From Nevskia sp. (GTDB lineage: Bacteria > Pseudomonadota > Gammaproteobacteria > Nevskiales > Nevskiaceae), in the NCBI GenBank assembly GCA_031291075.1, contig JARLJS010000273.1, positions 1 through 64,000 of the forward strand: DNA of 64,000 nucleotides. The letters are read 5' to 3'. Shown piece after piece: positions 44,954 through 55,300 of this stretch (the stretch's first letter is position 1; each line of letters starts with the position of its first letter). The position numbers were made by a program, and so were the translations under genes. Under the pieces are notes generated by a model. That model was not told where the DNA came from, made no database searches, and was given only the letters and a program-made list of their open reading frames with translations.

Positions 44954-45627
44954 AACGCTGTCTCTACCTGGCGGACTGCCCCGATACGGCTTTGCTGCGG
45001 GCCTTGCGCGAGGGAGGCGGCCGCTGCCGCACGGCGAAGGTGCGGGAGGCGCAGTGGGCGTTGGCATGCGAGCCCTGCGACGTGATCGTCTGCGAGGAGT
45101 CGGACGCGATGGCTGGCATCGCCGCGGCACTGCCGCCCGATACGATGCTCCTCGCCGTGCTGGAGCGCGACGACAAGGACCTGCGCGTTGCGGCGCTGCG
45201 GGCCGGTGCCGATGCCTGCCTGAGCCGGCCGGTGTCGATCCTGGAGGTCGGCGCCGTGATCGATGCGTTCTTCCGCCGGCGCAGTCGCGGCAGACCGTGC
45301 GAGCACCAAGGCGCCGCCGACGAGGATTCGGCGAGCGGGCAGCTCGTTCTCGCACCCGGGATGCGCAGCGCTGTATTCCAGGGCCGCCGGCTGGCGCTGT
45401 CGCCGCGGGAGTTCGAACTGCTCAACCTGCTGCTGCGTGCCGAGGGTGCGCCGCTTGAGCGCGCCGCCATCTGGCACGGCATCTGGGGCGAGGCGCAGGA
45501 GCCCAATCCGGACCTGATCGACCAGGCGGTCTTGCGCCTGCGGCGGAAGCTGGGCGGCTGCCCGGTCCGCATCGTCAGTGTCAGGAATGTCGGCTACCGG
45601 GCCGAGGGCCTCTACCGGCTCGCCTGA
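44950..45627 (+). CDS. Atypical response regulator with winged-helix output domain
   Basis: Receiver-like N-terminus with Asp replaced (CDVIVCEESD) and RPV instead of KPF; C-terminal LSPREFELLNLLLR...IDQAVLRLRRKLGG...VRNVGYR. Confidence 0.8.
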   Translation: MKRCLYLADCPDTALLRALREGGGRCRTAKVREAQWALACEPCDVIVCEESDAMAGIAAALPPDTMLLAVLERDDKDLRVAALRAGADACLSRPVSILEVGAVIDAFFRRRSRGRPCEHQGAADEDSASGQLVLAPGMRSAVFQGRRLALSPREFELLNLLLRAEGAPLERAAIWHGIWGEAQEPNPDLIDQAVLRLRRKLGGCPVRIVSVRNVGYRAEGLYRLA

Positions 45628-45726
45628 TCGGTGGGGTGGGCGCGGCCGCGGACGTCTCAATAATCAGCTATCGTGCGGCGCGCCACCGGTCCGGTTGGCG
45701 GGCATTCAACACAGTGGGGGTCGATC

Positions 45727-46512
45727 ATGCAGCGGTTGCGGTCGCGCCGTTGGGCGCAGTCAATGCTGGCCGCACTGGCGGCGCTGGCGGCGGGTGCCGC
45801 GCAGGCCGGCCCGCCCTATGTGACGGACGATCCGGAGCCGGTGGAACTCGGTCACTGGGAGGTATACGGCTTCACCGCCGGCGCGCACCAACACTCCGCC
45901 AATACCAGCGGCGTGCTCCCGGGTCTGGAAGTCAACTACGGCGCGGCGCCCGGGCTGCAACTGCACGCGATCCTGAACTACGCCTACGATGTGCCGAGCG
46001 GCGGTTCCTGGCACAGCGGCCTGGGCGATACCGAGCTGGGCCTCAAGTACCGCTTCGTCAATCCGGAGAAGGACGACTGGTACCCGCAGGTCGGCATCTT
46101 CCCCTTGCTCGAGGTGCCGACCGGGGATGCCAGCCACGGGCTGGGCACCGGCCAGACCCTGGCGTTCCTGCCGGTCTGGCTACAGAAGGACTGGGACGAA
46201 TGGACCACGTACGGCGGCGGCGGCTACTGGATCAATCCGGGTCCGGGCAACCGCAACTACTGGTTCTTCGGCTGGCTGCTGCAGCGCCAGGTGACCAAGA
46301 GCCTGGCCCTCGGCGTCGAAGTCTTCCACCAGACCCCGAGCGTGGACGGCGGCAATGGTGTCAGCGGCTTCAACCTGGGCGGGGTGTTCGACTTCACCGA
46401 GCGCCACCACCTGCTGTTTTCGGCTGGGCGCGGTGGCCAGCAGTACGCGGTGGACGGCGCGGGGATCACCATGCCGTTCGCGTACTACTTGGCCTTCCAG
46501 TGGACCAGCTAG
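45727..46512 (+). CDS. Putative outer-membrane beta-barrel/transporter-like protein
   Basis: Signal peptide (AGAAQAGPPYVTDDPEPVELGHWEVYGF); alternating beta pattern; C-terminal aromatic-rich strand. Confidence 0.6.
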   Translation: MQRLRSRRWAQSMLAALAALAAGAAQAGPPYVTDDPEPVELGHWEVYGFTAGAHQHSANTSGVLPGLEVNYGAAPGLQLHAILNYAYDVPSGGSWHSGLGDTELGLKYRFVNPEKDDWYPQVGIFPLLEVPTGDASHGLGTGQTLAFLPVWLQKDWDEWTTYGGGGYWINPGPGNRNYWFFGWLLQRQVTKSLALGVEVFHQTPSVDGGNGVSGFNLGGVFDFTERHHLLFSAGRGGQQYAVDGAGITMPFAYYLAFQWTS

Positions 46513-46523
46513 GCAAACACTGA

Positions 46524-46590
46524 TCGTCGCCCCGGCGAAAGCCGGGGACCAGGGAACCACAGCGCCGCGTTCGCGTCGGAATGACGCCGG
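46524..46590. repeat. REP-like palindromic element
   Basis: tcgtcgCCCCGGCgaaaGCCGGGGaccaggg ... gtcggaatgacg. Confidence 0.6.
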
Positions 46591-46604
46591 AATGGCGGTC
46601 CGGT

Positions 46605-47018
46605 CTACTTCGGGAACCAGTTCACGAAGGCGAAGGTCACGTCCGCCACCGGGTCGATGAAATTGACCGTGATCAGGATCGTCGCGATGAGGAAGATCCG
46701 CATGCTCCTGGTGATGCTCGGCGAGGAATGGCGCAGGAACGCGTGCAGGGCGGCCCAGCTCAGCAACCACACCGCGAGCGCGATGGTCTCCTTGCCCGAA
46801 TAGGGGCCGATGGCGCCGCCCGGGCCGGAGCCGGTTGCGCCGGGGATCCATTTGCCGGTTCCGTATACCAGGGTTTCCATCGCCTTCGAGCGGTTCGCGA
46901 TCTTGTCGGCGAGCAGCAAGGCGAACTCGCCGCAAGGGACCGCCAGGAGCGCGGCGACCATCGGGCCGGTGCTGCGCGGCTCGGGGACGGAGTCCAGCGT
47001 GCTTTGCGGTGTGCTCAT
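46605..47018 (-). CDS. Small integral membrane protein
   Basis: Multiple hydrophobic segments; ATG start; adjacent to another membrane ORF on the same strand. Confidence 0.55.
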   Translation of the reverse strand: MSTPQSTLDSVPEPRSTGPMVAALLAVPCGEFALLLADKIANRSKAMETLVYGTGKWIPGATGSGPGGAIGPYSGKETIALAVWLLSWAALHAFLRHSSPSITRSMRIFLIATILITVNFIDPVADVTFAFVNWFPK

Positions 47019-47044
47019 CGATGGGTACCGTGTTACAAGGGGTG

Positions 47045-47656
47045 TTACAGGAATTGGACCTTGGCGATCGACATGCCGGCGATGGCGCCCGCGATCAGGA
47101 ACGCCCAGGCCGTGATCAGCAGGACGCCGATCACCGAGGCGATGCGTTGGTCCTGCGCCGCCCGCGTGTCGTAGTACCAGAGCAGGAAGGCGGCGCCGAT
47201 GTAGAGCGGCAATGGCATCAGGCAGATGAATTCCTTGAACTCCATCAGCACGTTATGGAAGAAAGGCGCGGTGTCGAGCAGGCGCTGGCGCGCACCGCCG
47301 GTGCCACGGTAGGGCATGTACGCCCAGTTGCCGCTGACCACCGCGAGCGCGGACAGGCCGACGCACCACAGGCTCAGCCGCCGGATCGCCGGGAGGCGCG
47401 AAGCAGCGCCGCGCATCAGGTAGATCGCGTGGTGGCCGGCATAGCTGCCGAACACGACCATGCCGACGGCGGACAGCGCGTGCAGCGTGGCGTGCCAGGG
47501 GAAATTGCTCGGGTGCCAGAGATTGAACAGAGGCCACAGCAGGAGCAGGCCGGCGCCGAGCCAGGCCTGGGCGACCGAGATGCGCCGGGACAACTGGCGT
47601 ACCTCGGCCGATTCGGCCGCCTGTGGGACGCTCGTGGGGGACAGGGACTCGTTCAT
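47045..47656 (-). CDS. Integral membrane protein
   Basis: Several predicted TM helices by inspection (LGAGLLLLWPLFNLW, LHALSAVGMVVFGSYAGHHAIYLM); start MNESLSP. Confidence 0.65.
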   Translation of the reverse strand: MNESLSPTSVPQAAESAEVRQLSRRISVAQAWLGAGLLLLWPLFNLWHPSNFPWHATLHALSAVGMVVFGSYAGHHAIYLMRGAASRLPAIRRLSLWCVGLSALAVVSGNWAYMPYRGTGGARQRLLDTAPFFHNVLMEFKEFICLMPLPLYIGAAFLLWYYDTRAAQDQRIASVIGVLLITAWAFLIAGAIAGMSIAKVQFL

Positions 47657-47835
47657 GATCGGTTCCTCCGGGCGAGTGGCCGCATGGCTCTCCTGTACAG
47701 TTTTCGGCACGGCGCATGGTGTGGCCTACTGTTCAGACGTCGGCCGCGTCGATCACCCCACCGTCGGGCCCCATGTGGGGAGGGTAAAGGGCGCGCTGGC
47801 CGTCTGATCGCAGGTATGTTCGGAGGAAACGCCAC

Positions 47836-48591
47836 GTGCTGAAGAAACCTGTGCTGGGGATGCCCCTGGTCGCGGTCGCGTTCGCGGTCGGACTCGGCTT
47901 GCAGTCCTTGCCGGTTCGCGCCGAGGGTATGGACGCGGCGGCGATGCCGGCCGCCAAGGCGCCGCCGCATGCGACCTTCATCGACCCCGCCGCCTTCGAC
48001 TACGCCAAGTTGCTGCCTGCGCCGCCGGCCGCCGGGTCGCTGGAGGCGATGACCGATCTCGACACGATCCTGCAGGTGCAAGGCCTGCGTTCCGCCGCCG
48101 AGGCCGAGTGGGCCGGGACGGTGATCAAGGGCGACGCCTTCAGCAGCAGCGACATCATCGGCTCCTGGTTCAGCGCGCAGGACCTGCCGGTGACGGCCGA
48201 GTTGTTCAAGAAGGTGAAGGCCGATGCCGGCGCCGCGGTCGACGCCGCCAAGGACGTATTCAAGCGGGAGCGGCCTTACTCCGTCAGCGCCGAGGTGCAG
48301 CCCTGCGTCAACAAGCCGGGCGGCTATTCCTACCCGAGCGGCTACGCGACCCAGGTCTACGTCACCAACGGCGTGCTGGCCGAGCTGTTCCCGGACAAGC
48401 GCGCCCAGCTCGAGGCACAGGCACGGCAGCGCGCCTGGGCGCGGGTGGTGGGCGGGGTACATTTCCCCACCGACCTGGCGGCCGGCAAGCAGTTGTCGCA
48501 GGCGGTGCTGGCGCGGATGCTGCAGAGCCCGGAGTTCCGCGCCGAGGCCGACAAGGCGCGGGAGGAGATCCACGCCCGCGCGGGGAAATAG
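47836..48591 (+). CDS. PAP2-type (class A-like) acid phosphatase
   Basis: KRERPYS ... YSYPSGYATQVY ... RVVGGVHFPTDLAAGK phosphatase signature. Confidence 0.85.
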   Translation: MLKKPVLGMPLVAVAFAVGLGLQSLPVRAEGMDAAAMPAAKAPPHATFIDPAAFDYAKLLPAPPAAGSLEAMTDLDTILQVQGLRSAAEAEWAGTVIKGDAFSSSDIIGSWFSAQDLPVTAELFKKVKADAGAAVDAAKDVFKRERPYSVSAEVQPCVNKPGGYSYPSGYATQVYVTNGVLAELFPDKRAQLEAQARQRAWARVVGGVHFPTDLAAGKQLSQAVLARMLQSPEFRAEADKAREEIHARAGK

Positions 48592-48736
48592 TTTGACGGT
48601 GTTGCAAAAAAAGAGCATCTCGTGAAGGCGACATGGGATATGACCTTCAGAGTAGCCCGGAGAGTGATGAAAACAACGTAACTGACATGCTCAGCGGAAC
48701 AATTCTATTTTTATAACGCAGTCGAACCAGGTCCCC

Positions 48737-50584
48737 TCAGCGGTTCCGCCGGCTTCGCGGAGGCTTTGCCGGAAGCACCCGCAGCACTGCCATCATGCCG
48801 TTGTCCTCGTGGTCGACGAGATGGCAGTGAAACGGGATGTCGCCGGCCAGGGATGCGGGAAAGCTCAACTTGATCCGGACCCGCCCCGGCCGCACCGGGC
48901 CCTCCTTGCTGTGGTAGCCGGTCGCGGTCGCGTAGGGAACCTCGACCACGTCGAGGAGCGGTGGGTCGGCGATGGCTTCGCCGTCGACCGCAAGCACGCG
49001 GAAGTGGACCTGGTGGATGTGGAAGGCGTGCAGCTCGTTGGTCCAGTTTTCGATCACCCATTCTTCCGTCGTCCCCGCCTTCACCGTGATCGCCGGCGGA
49101 TCGCCCATCATGTACGGCCTCAGCACCGCGCCGGGCTTGCGCTCGACGATGTAGAAGTCGGTCTGATCGTCACCGCCTGGGCGGGGGTACTCGGCCATGG
49201 CGATGACCCGCTCGCGGTCGGTCTTGCGCGCCATCAGGCCGGAGAACAGGCTGGGCTCCACCGTCGGCACCGTCTGCGCTGCCGGTGGGGACGGCGCGTC
49301 GGCAGGCGAGGCGGTGGTGATCACGGCCAGGCGCCGTTCGGGGAGCCGGTCGCCGGCGCAGCCGGTGTCGACGGCGTGGGTGACGAGATAGGCCTTGACC
49401 CCGGGCGGCGGGGCTGTCACCAGGATCTCGATGCGGCCCGACGGTGGTACCGATTGCGCGTCCAGGGTCGGCGGCGGATGCAGCGGGGCGCCGCCGTCGT
49501 CTGTAAGGGCGCTGCCGTCGCGGGCCGCGACCTGGAAGGAGAGTGGCTTGCCGTTCTGGTCGACGATCGCCAGGTCGAGGAAGGCGTCGGTGGCGGCGTT
49601 CAGGATCCGCCAGAGCTGCTGGCTGCCCGCCGCGATCTCGAATTGCGCGAGGGCGGAATCGGGCGCCTCGCCGAGAGGTATCGGCGTCCCGTTCAGGCTG
49701 ATCTGATCGACTCCGGAATTCGCCGCGCACAGCGGTTCGTGGGCCGTGTCGATGGCGGTTGCGGGTGCCGCCGACGCCGCGGCAGCGGGTGCTGACGACG
49801 AGGCGGCCGTCATGACGGACCCCTGCGTCTTTCCCGCGTCGAGGTCCTGGGTCTGGCGCACCACCAGAACGCGCTCGCCGATCCCCGCGGCGCGCCGGGC
49901 GTCGTCCGCCGGACCTTCGACGACGATGGCGCCGGTCAGGCCCATCAGCATCTGGGCCTGGACCTCGCCGTGCATATGCGGGTGATACCAGTACAGCCCG
50001 GCCGGCATGTCCGCGGGCACATGGTAGCGATAGGTGAACTCCCGCCGGCCGCACGCGGGGGGGCCGACGGCCGGATCGGTGCACACCGTCAGCACATCGT
50101 CCTGCGGTTTCACCGGCGGTACCGCGAAGCCATGGACGTGAAGATTGGTCGCTCCCGTCGCATGGTGCCTCATGCCGGGGATCACCTCGTAGAATCCCGC
50201 AGTCCTGGGCACCGGCTCGTTCGGCGCTTTGAGCTTGCCGCCGGCGGTGGCCGCGTCGATCGCTGCGGGATCGACGATCTCGTTCCTGAGCGTGATCTTC
50301 AAGTCCGCCCCCTGGCGCACCCGGATCACCGGCGCATCGGCGCCGCCGTCGGCGACGTAGCAGAGGCGGTTGCCGTCCTGCCGGACCGTCAGCCCGATCC
50401 CCTCCGGGCCGGGACGCAGTTCCGGGATGAGGTGGCCTGGGGGCGGCGTACCGACGCCGCAGGGGGCGGCGGCTGTGCTGCGGGGATCGAATTGAGGATC
50501 CGTCTCAGCCCTCGCGGCGACGCCGCAGGTGGAGAGGGCGGCAACGACGAGGACGATGCGGAAGGCCCTGCAAGAAAGGGTCAT
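48737..50584 (-). CDS. Multicopper oxidase
   Basis: Copper ligand motifs HVHGFAV, YWYHPHMHGEVQAQMLMGL, HAFHIHQVHF, FHCHLVDHEDNGMM; start MTLSC chosen. Confidence 0.9.
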   Translation of the reverse strand: MTLSCRAFRIVLVVAALSTCGVAARAETDPQFDPRSTAAAPCGVGTPPPGHLIPELRPGPEGIGLTVRQDGNRLCYVADGGADAPVIRVRQGADLKITLRNEIVDPAAIDAATAGGKLKAPNEPVPRTAGFYEVIPGMRHHATGATNLHVHGFAVPPVKPQDDVLTVCTDPAVGPPACGRREFTYRYHVPADMPAGLYWYHPHMHGEVQAQMLMGLTGAIVVEGPADDARRAAGIGERVLVVRQTQDLDAGKTQGSVMTAASSSAPAAAASAAPATAIDTAHEPLCAANSGVDQISLNGTPIPLGEAPDSALAQFEIAAGSQQLWRILNAATDAFLDLAIVDQNGKPLSFQVAARDGSALTDDGGAPLHPPPTLDAQSVPPSGRIEILVTAPPPGVKAYLVTHAVDTGCAGDRLPERRLAVITTASPADAPSPPAAQTVPTVEPSLFSGLMARKTDRERVIAMAEYPRPGGDDQTDFYIVERKPGAVLRPYMMGDPPAITVKAGTTEEWVIENWTNELHAFHIHQVHFRVLAVDGEAIADPPLLDVVEVPYATATGYHSKEGPVRPGRVRIKLSFPASLAGDIPFHCHLVDHEDNGMMAVLRVLPAKPPRSRRNR

Positions 50585-50593
50585 TTCTCTTGA

Positions 50594-50632
50594 ACAAAAA
50601 AACATGGAGGGAGGCGCAGCCTCCCTCCATGT
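50594..50632 (-). terminator. Rho-independent terminator (14-bp perfect stem)
   Basis: ACATGGAGGGAGGC-GCA-GCCTCCCTCCATGT with A run giving U tract on minus strand. Confidence 0.9.
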
Positions 50633-50655
50633 TCAACGACTCTGCTTCGTTCTGT

Positions 50656-51984
50656 CTATTTCCCCACGCCGACGTTGACGTTGATGGAGAGGTCGAGGAG
50701 CGGCTCGGCCTGGAACAGGTCGGACATGACGTTCGTGCCGGCGTCGCAGGCATGGTTGAGGCAGTGCAGGCCGAAGGCGCCGTCCAGGGTCTTGGTCAGC
50801 GAGTAATGGTCGTAGAACTTGGAGCTCTGCACCTTGTGCGTGCCGTAGTTGGTGTCGACGATCAGCACGACCTTGTTCGACGTGACGGTGCTGTAGTCGT
50901 TCTCGTCCCACACCACCACGATGGCGCTGCGGCTGGTGGACCACACCGGCGAGGCCTTGATCGCGGTGACGATGCGCTGCACCGACAGGTCGCCCTGCAG
51001 GATAAGCGAGGGGTTGAGGCCGGTCGGGGTGCCGTTGTCGTCGGCGTCGTAGTTGCAGAACGCGGTGCCGTTGCCGCGGCCGTGCATGTCGTCGCACTGG
51101 TTCGGCGCAATGAAGGCGAGGCTCGGCACGGTGCCTTCCTTGAGGTCGGCGTAAAGACCGTGCTGCCCTTCGAAGGAGACGATCTGGTTGAGGCTGAGCC
51201 GCGGATCCTGGCCGCTCTGCACCGAGGCGAAATAGGCGAACGGATTGTGCTTCACCGCATACAGGAACACCACGTTCGAAGCACTGACCGGGTTGCCGGT
51301 GGTCGACAGCGCGGCGAAGTCGGAGGTGACGCTGGTGCCGGCAGCGTTGTTGCCACCGATGCTGTAGAAGCCATCGCTGACATTGACGCCGTCCGCGCCG
51401 ATCAGCGGCAGGCCTTCCTGGTAGCTCTTCCAGGACCGGCCGGCAGCGACCAGCTGGTCGGCAATCGAGATGCCGTCGATGTTGGTGCTCGCCGGAATCG
51501 AGGCGACGCCGTCGATGTTGGTGAGCGGCGGGGCGGAGGTCTCGTTGTCGCTGTTGTCCACCACCGGGGTCGCGGCGTCCTTGCCGTTCTTGCCGGAGAT
51601 CGGGCAGACGGTGCCGGTGCTGGGGTTGTCGGTGTTGGTCGGCTGCCCCGGCACGATGTTCGGAACGCAGGTCGTGTTGTGCCAGTTGGGATACTGGTCC
51701 GACAGGTTGTTGAAGTTAGAGCCGCCGACAACTTCGAGGTAGTTGGTAGAGCTCGGATGGGCGATGGCGTAGTAGTTGTTCGCCACGTTGGCCTTCGCCA
51801 TCATGGAGTTGATGAACGGTGCCTGCGGGTTCCCGGCGATCTGGGCATAGGCATGGTTTTCCATCATGATCACGAACACGTGATCGAGCGCCGGAATGCC
51901 CGCCGGGACCGGACCCTGGGCGGCATTGACGCTGCCGGCCGTGAACAGCGCGGCCGCGCCGGCTGCAAGAAGAATCTTTTTCAT
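50656..51984 (-). CDS. Alkaline phosphatase/phosphoesterase family protein (AcpA/PLC-like)
   Basis: ALDHVFVIMMENHAYAQIAGNPQAPFINSMM; FIAPNQCDDMHG; IVVVWDENDYS. Confidence 0.85.
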   Translation of the reverse strand: MKKILLAAGAAALFTAGSVNAAQGPVPAGIPALDHVFVIMMENHAYAQIAGNPQAPFINSMMAKANVANNYYAIAHPSSTNYLEVVGGSNFNNLSDQYPNWHNTTCVPNIVPGQPTNTDNPSTGTVCPISGKNGKDAATPVVDNSDNETSAPPLTNIDGVASIPASTNIDGISIADQLVAAGRSWKSYQEGLPLIGADGVNVSDGFYSIGGNNAAGTSVTSDFAALSTTGNPVSASNVVFLYAVKHNPFAYFASVQSGQDPRLSLNQIVSFEGQHGLYADLKEGTVPSLAFIAPNQCDDMHGRGNGTAFCNYDADDNGTPTGLNPSLILQGDLSVQRIVTAIKASPVWSTSRSAIVVVWDENDYSTVTSNKVVLIVDTNYGTHKVQSSKFYDHYSLTKTLDGAFGLHCLNHACDAGTNVMSDLFQAEPLLDLSINVNVGVGK

Positions 51985-52320
51985 GGTGGCGACTACTCCC
52001 TGTTGGAAGGAAACGTTTTCCGCCGAATGTTCCTGACGGTGTTGCTTGGCGGTCTATGGCGGGCAAATCGTATCGGGCGAATGTGACGCCCGTGTTTCTC
52101 CGGCTTTTGCGCGGAAACCGGGGATCACGCGACCAATGAGCCCGGCTGTTGCGTCGGCGCGGCGCGGGCGCCGAACATAAAAATCTATTTATCAAGCTGC
52201 AAGGGGCCTGTTACCTGGCCCGTTCCAGAATCCCAGTCTCGGCCATTCAGGAGCGGGCACCGTGCCTCTGTCCAGGCGTAACCGGAGATTCCAGCGCAGC
52301 GCCGCCGCGGGGACCGCGGC

Positions 52321-55300
52321 ATGATCTGGTTCGTCCGCGTCGCCCTGGCCCGGCCCTACACCTTCGTGGTGATGGCGCTGGGCATCCTGCTGTTCGGCGT
52401 GCTGGCGGCGCTGCGCACCCCGGCCGACATCCTGCCCGACATCAAGATCCCGGTGATCGCGGTGGTGTGGACCTACGCCGGCCTGCCGCCCGCCGACATG
52501 TCGGGCCGCATCGTCTACTACTACGAGCGCCAGCTCAGCAATTCGGTCAACGATATCGAGCACGTCGAGTCGCAGTCGCTGGCCGGCATTGCAGTGGTGA
52601 AGATCTTCTTCCAGCCGAACGTGGATATCCGCACCGCCACCGCGCAGGTCACCTCGATCTCGCAGACGGTGCTCAAGTACCTCCCGCCCGGCATCACGCC
52701 GCCGCAAATCCTCAACTACAACGCCTCTACGGTGCCGATCGTGCAGCTGGCCCTGTCCAGCGCCAAGCTGCCGGAGCAGGTGCTGGGCGATCTCGCCTCC
52801 AACCTGATCCGGCCGCGCCTCACCACCGTGCAGGGCGCCGCCATCCCTTCGCCCTACGGCGGCAAGGTGCGCCAGGTGCAGATCGACATCGACTCGCACG
52901 CGCTGCAGGCGCGCGGCCTGTCGGCGCAGGACGTCGAGACCGCGCTGGCGGCGCAGAACCAGATCATCCCGGTGGGCACGGAGAAGATCGGGCCGTTCGA
53001 GTACAGCATCCAGCTCAACGACAGCCCGGAGCGGATCGAGGAGCTCAACGACCTGCCGATCAAGGCCGTGAACGGCACGGTGATCCTCATGCGCGACGTG
53101 GCGCACGTACGCGACGGCTACCCGCCGCAGATCAACGTGGTGCACGTCGACGGCGGCCGCTCGGTGCTGATGACCATTCTCAAGTCCGGTGCGACCTCGA
53201 CCCTGGCCATCATCGACGGCGTCAAGAAGCTGATGCCACGCCTGAAGGAGGAGCTGCCCGAGAACCTGGACCTCAAGCTGGTCGGCGACCAGTCGATCTT
53301 CGTCAAGGCCGCCATCGCCGGGGTGGCTCGCGAAGGCGTGATCGCGGCGGCGCTGACCAGCCTGATGATCCTGCTGTTCCTGGGCAGCTGGCGCTCCACC
53401 CTGATCATCGCCACCTCCATCCCGCTGGCGGTGCTGGGTTCGATCCTGGGCCTGTCGGCGCTGGGGCAGACGCTCAACATCATGACCCTGGGCGGGCTGG
53501 CGCTGGCGGTGGGAATCCTGGTGGACGACGCCACGGTGACCATCGAGAACATCAACTGGCACCTGGAGCAGGGCAAGCAGGTGACGACGGCGATCCTCGA
53601 CGGCGCCCACCAGATCGTGACGCCGGCCTTCGTCTCGCTGCTGTGCATCTGCATCGTGTTCGTGCCGATGTTCTTCCTCGGCGGCATCGCCGGCTACCTG
53701 TTCGTGCCGATGGCCGAGGCGGTGATGTTCGCCATGATCAGCTCCTTCATCCTGTCGCGCACGCTGGTGCCGACCATGGCCAACTACATCCTGCGCGCGC
53801 ACGCCTCGGAAGGGCACGCCTCCGGCGAGCTGGAATACGCCTGGGAGCAGGGCAACAAGTGCGCCGTCGAAAGCCGGCACCGCAATCCCCTGGTGCGTTT
53901 CCAGCGTGCCTTCGAACGGCGCTTCGAGGCGGTGCGGCACGGCTACCGCGACCTGCTGGAACTGGCACTGGCCAACCCGCGCCTGTTCATCCCTTCGTTC
54001 CTGGCGGTGGTGCTGGTGTCCTTCCTGCTCATACCGTTGCTCGGCGAGAACTTCTTTCCGACGGTCGACGCGGGCCAGCTCAACATCCACGTGCGCGCGC
54101 CCATCGGCACCCGCCTTGAGGAGTCCGCGGCGATCTTCGCGCGCATCGAGGACGCTATCCGCCGGGCGATCCCGCCGGCCGAGCTGGACGCCCTGGTCGA
54201 CAACATCGGCCTGCCGGTCAGCGGCATCAACAATGCCTATCTCAACACCGGCACCATCGGTCCGCAGGACGGCGACATCCAGGTCACGCTGAAGAAGGAT
54301 CACCACCCCACCACCGGCTACGTGAAGACGCTGCGCGAGCGGCTGCCGCGCGAATTCCCGGGCACCACCTTCGCCTTCCTGCCGGCCGACATCATCAGCC
54401 AGATCCTCAACTTCGGCGCGCCGGCGCCGATCGACATCCAGGTCGTCGGCACGCACAAGGAGGAGAACTACGCCTATGCCTACAAGCTGCTGCACGCGGT
54501 GGAGCAGGTGCCGGGCGTGGCGGACGCGCGGATCCAGCAGTCGCAGGCCGAGCCGACCTTCAAGGTGGATGTCGACCGCGCCCGTGCGCAGGAGCTCGGC
54601 ATCACCGAGCGCGACGTCACCAACAGCATGGTGGTGAGCCTGGCGGGCAGCGTGCAGGTGGCGCCGGCGTTCTGGCTCAATCCGAAGAACGGCGTCTCCT
54701 ATCCCATCGTGGCGCAACAGCCGCAGTACCGGCTGGACTCGCTGTCCGACCTGCGGAACCTGCAGGTCACCACCGGCGACGGCAGGTTCAGCCAGATCCT
54801 GGGCGGGCTGGCCAGCATCACGCGCATTCCCAGCGAGGCGGTGGTGTCCCACTACAACATCGAGCCGCTGATCGACATCTTCGCCACGCCGCAGGGGCGC
54901 GACCTGGGCGCGGTGGCGGGGGGGATCCACCAGGTGTTGCGCGACCTGGCGGACCAGGTCCCGAAGGGCTCGCTGATCACGCTGCGCGGCCAGGTGCAGA
55001 CCATGCACAGCTCGTTTTCCGGGCTGCTGTTCGGCCTGCTCGGCGCGCTGGTGCTCATCTACATGATCATTGTGGTGAACTTCCAGTCCTGGTCCGATCC
55101 GTTCGTCATCATCACGGCCCTGCCGGCGGCGCTGGCCGGCATCGTGTGGATGCTGTTCGCCACCCACACCACGCTGTCGGTGCCGGCGCTGACCGGGGCC
55201 ATCATGTGCATGGGCGTGGGCACCGCCAACAGCATCCTGGTGGTGAGCTTCGCGCGGGCCCGGCTGGCCGAGTGCGGCGACGGGACGGTCGCGGCCCGCG

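Noticed and set aside
52060-52100. Possible PHO box upstream of the 50656-51984 phosphoesterase (minus GCGTCAC-ATTC-GCCCGAT)
   Set aside because: Only one half-site resembles the consensus; insufficient support.
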